Below are positions 6,369 through 7,634 of a stretch of 7,634 bases of DNA, piece by piece. Location of the stretch: the NCBI GenBank assembly GCA_019454705.1, contig JACFNS010000109.1, forward strand, positions 1 to 7,634. Direction: 5' to 3'. Below the pieces are notes generated by a model. That model searched no databases. It worked only from the letters and a program-made list of their open reading frames with translations, and was not told where the DNA came from. Position 1 is the stretch's first letter; every line of letters starts with the position of its first letter. The position numbers were made by a program, and so were the translations under genes. The stretch comes from Taibaiella sp. GTDB taxonomy: Bacteria; Bacteroidota; Bacteroidia; Chitinophagales; Chitinophagaceae.

Positions 6369-7634
6369 ATGGCCAGCTATAGAAATTATAGGGGAAGGAT
6401 CTTAGTAAAACTGGAGCAAATAAGGACAAAATATGTCCGCCATAGGAATTTCATTATATTTATAAGTTTTATAATAGGAATTTTATCTGCTTTAGCAGCG
6501 GTATTCTTGAAAATGCTAGTGGGTTTCGTGGAACATCAGGCATCCAGATTAAATAATTTCATGGATAGTAACTGGCTCACAGCACTTTTTCCTTTACTTG
6601 GTGTCGGCATGTCTTTCATATTGCTCAAACGCATATTCAAAGGAAGGTTGAGCAGGGGGGTGGGGTTTATCCTTAATGCAATTCTTACAGAGAAAAGCCG
6701 CATTGGCATCCAGCACACATTCGGGCATATTCTTACATCGGCCGTTACCGTGGCAATGGGGGGCTCAGTAGGGCTGGAAGCACCAATTGTAGCCACAGGT
6801 AGCGCCATCGGTTCCAATACGGCCCGCGACCTCAGGCTTTCACATAGGGACACCACCCTGTTATTGGCCTGTGGTGCTGCAAGCGGTATCGCAGCTGTAT
6901 TTAACAGCCCTATAGCAGGTATTATATTTGCCCTGGAAGTATTGTTGCTTGACTTTAATATACCCTTTTTTATACCATTACTTATTTCCACAGCTACAGC
7001 TACAGTTGTATCTCAAGTTCTATACGCTGAAAAGTTTTTTGTGTATAATATCGTTGCATGGGATATATCTTCTATTCCATTCTATATCCTGCTGGGTATT
7101 GGTTGCGGCCTGGTATCGGTATATACTACCAACATTGTAGAAAAAATAGAAGGGCGTTTCAGCAAAATGCCCTTGAATACCCGAACATGGCTGAAAGGTG
7201 GTTTACCGCTCTGTTTATTAATATTTATAATCCCACCATTATACGGAGAGGGCTATAGCCTGGTAACTGCTCTTCTCAACGGTCAGACCACCCCGTTGAC
7301 AAGCCACTCCATTCTTAACCAATTGGGCAATACCCATATTGCAGTAATAGGGATGTGTGTATTAATAATACTCTTCAAGTCAGTTAGCGCAGCATTAACC
7401 GTAGGTGCCGGGGGCAATGGTGGCGTGTTCGCTCCATCATTAGTCATAGGCGGTGTATCAGGTTTCATATTTTCCTATATAGTTAACCTCACCCCCTATT
7501 TTGACATTAAAAGCCCCAACTTTATAGTAGCAGGCATGGCCGGCGTTCTCGCAGGCGTAATGCATGCACCCCTTACTGCTATATTCCTCCTGGCGGAAAT
7601 AACAGGGGGGTATACCTTGTTCATCCCGTTAATG
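6369..7634 (+). CDS. CLC-family chloride channel/transporter, N-terminal 422 codons (runs off right edge)
   Basis: The frame is open from the ATG at 6369 to the window end with no stop; the C-terminus is missing, and homologues often carry two CBS domains there. The translation is a polytopic membrane protein with clear CLC landmarks: GGSVGLEAP (residues 131-139), equivalent to GREGP with the gating glutamate Glu137; NSPIAGIIFALEVLLLDF (179-196); LYGEGY (291-296); GGNGGVFAPSLVIGG (348-362), equivalent to the GGIFAP chloride-site segment; and HAPLTAIFLLAEITGGY (399-415). The first selectivity motif (GSGIP) is degenerate: the matching stretch is SRGVG (95-99), so the chloride-coordinating Ser appears replaced by Arg. 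The residue matching the E. coli intracellular proton glutamate (Glu203) appears to be Val191, as in CLC channels rather than H+/Cl- exchangers. From memory, Bacteroidota CLCs often share these variants. Likely role: anion passage across the inner membrane. Ion selectivity and transport mode are not certain. Confidence 0.92.
   Translation, partial: MASYRNYRGRILVKLEQIRTKYVRHRNFIIFISFIIGILSALAAVFLKMLVGFVEHQASRLNNFMDSNWLTALFPLLGVGMSFILLKRIFKGRLSRGVGFILNAILTEKSRIGIQHTFGHILTSAVTVAMGGSVGLEAPIVATGSAIGSNTARDLRLSHRDTTLLLACGAASGIAAVFNSPIAGIIFALEVLLLDFNIPFFIPLLISTATATVVSQVLYAEKFFVYNIVAWDISSIPFYILLGIGCGLVSVYTTNIVEKIEGRFSKMPLNTRTWLKGGLPLCLLIFIIPPLYGEGYSLVTALLNGQTTPLTSHSILNQLGNTHIAVIGMCVLIILFKSVSAALTVGAGGNGGVFAPSLVIGGVSGFIFSYIVNLTPYFDIKSPNFIVAGMAGVLAGVMHAPLTAIFLLAEITGGYTLFIPLM

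Noticed and set aside
6536..6991. Open frame of 151 codons on the minus strand
   Set aside because: It is antisense to the CLC gene, whose plus-strand frame carries clear CLC motifs.

Overview
The window looks like part of a surface-polysaccharide (capsule/exopolysaccharide) locus from a member of the Bacteroidota, plausibly a Chitinophagaceae- or Sphingobacteriia-like organism. Three things point there: moderate-to-low GC with AT-rich intergenic DNA, start codons without recognisable Shine-Dalgarno sequences, and close matches to the Bacteroidota -7 promoter element TAnnTTTG. The protein flavours also fit: a Wzc-type tyrosine autokinase with a Tyr-Gly tail, a Bacteroidota-style CLC protein, and a Wzm-type permease. 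The taxon call is inference from memory of these families; no database was searched.

Layout. From about 6042 down to 1, five genes run leftward on the minus strand: wzc-like tyrosine autokinase / co-polymerase (3556-6042), GT4 glycosyltransferase (2280-3446), GDP-mannose 4,6-dehydratase gmd (1135-2247), GDP-L-fucose synthase fcl (198-1127), and the first 59 codons of an ABC-2 polysaccharide-export permease (1-179, running off the left edge). The gaps are 109, 32, 7 and 18 nt, so they probably form one operon. A 326-bp AT-rich divergent intergenic region (6043-6368) separates this operon from a rightward CLC-family chloride channel/transporter gene (6369 to beyond 7634), which has no obvious link to polysaccharide synthesis.

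How the genes fit together. Gmd and Fcl convert GDP-D-mannose to GDP-L-fucose, a donor sugar. The GT4 enzyme probably adds one sugar of the repeat unit. The ABC-2 permease should export lipid-linked glycan across the inner membrane. The Wzc-like protein should control chain length or export through ATP-dependent phosphorylation of its tyrosine-rich tail. A Wzc-type kinase is classically tied to Wzx/Wzy assembly, so its position in front of an ABC-exporter gene is worth noting.

Most interesting details. The Wzc tail is encoded by 13 uninterrupted hexanucleotide units (Tyr-Gly x13), a potential in-frame length-variable phospho-acceptor cluster. The wzc/CLC intergenic region carries three copies of TATTGCG, two of them inside 15-bp near-identical inverted sites. 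An 8-bp GC-rich inverted repeat could fold over the start of the glycosyltransferase gene. I see no mobile element, CRISPR array, tRNA, rRNA or convincing intrinsic terminator, and no clearly novel multi-gene system.
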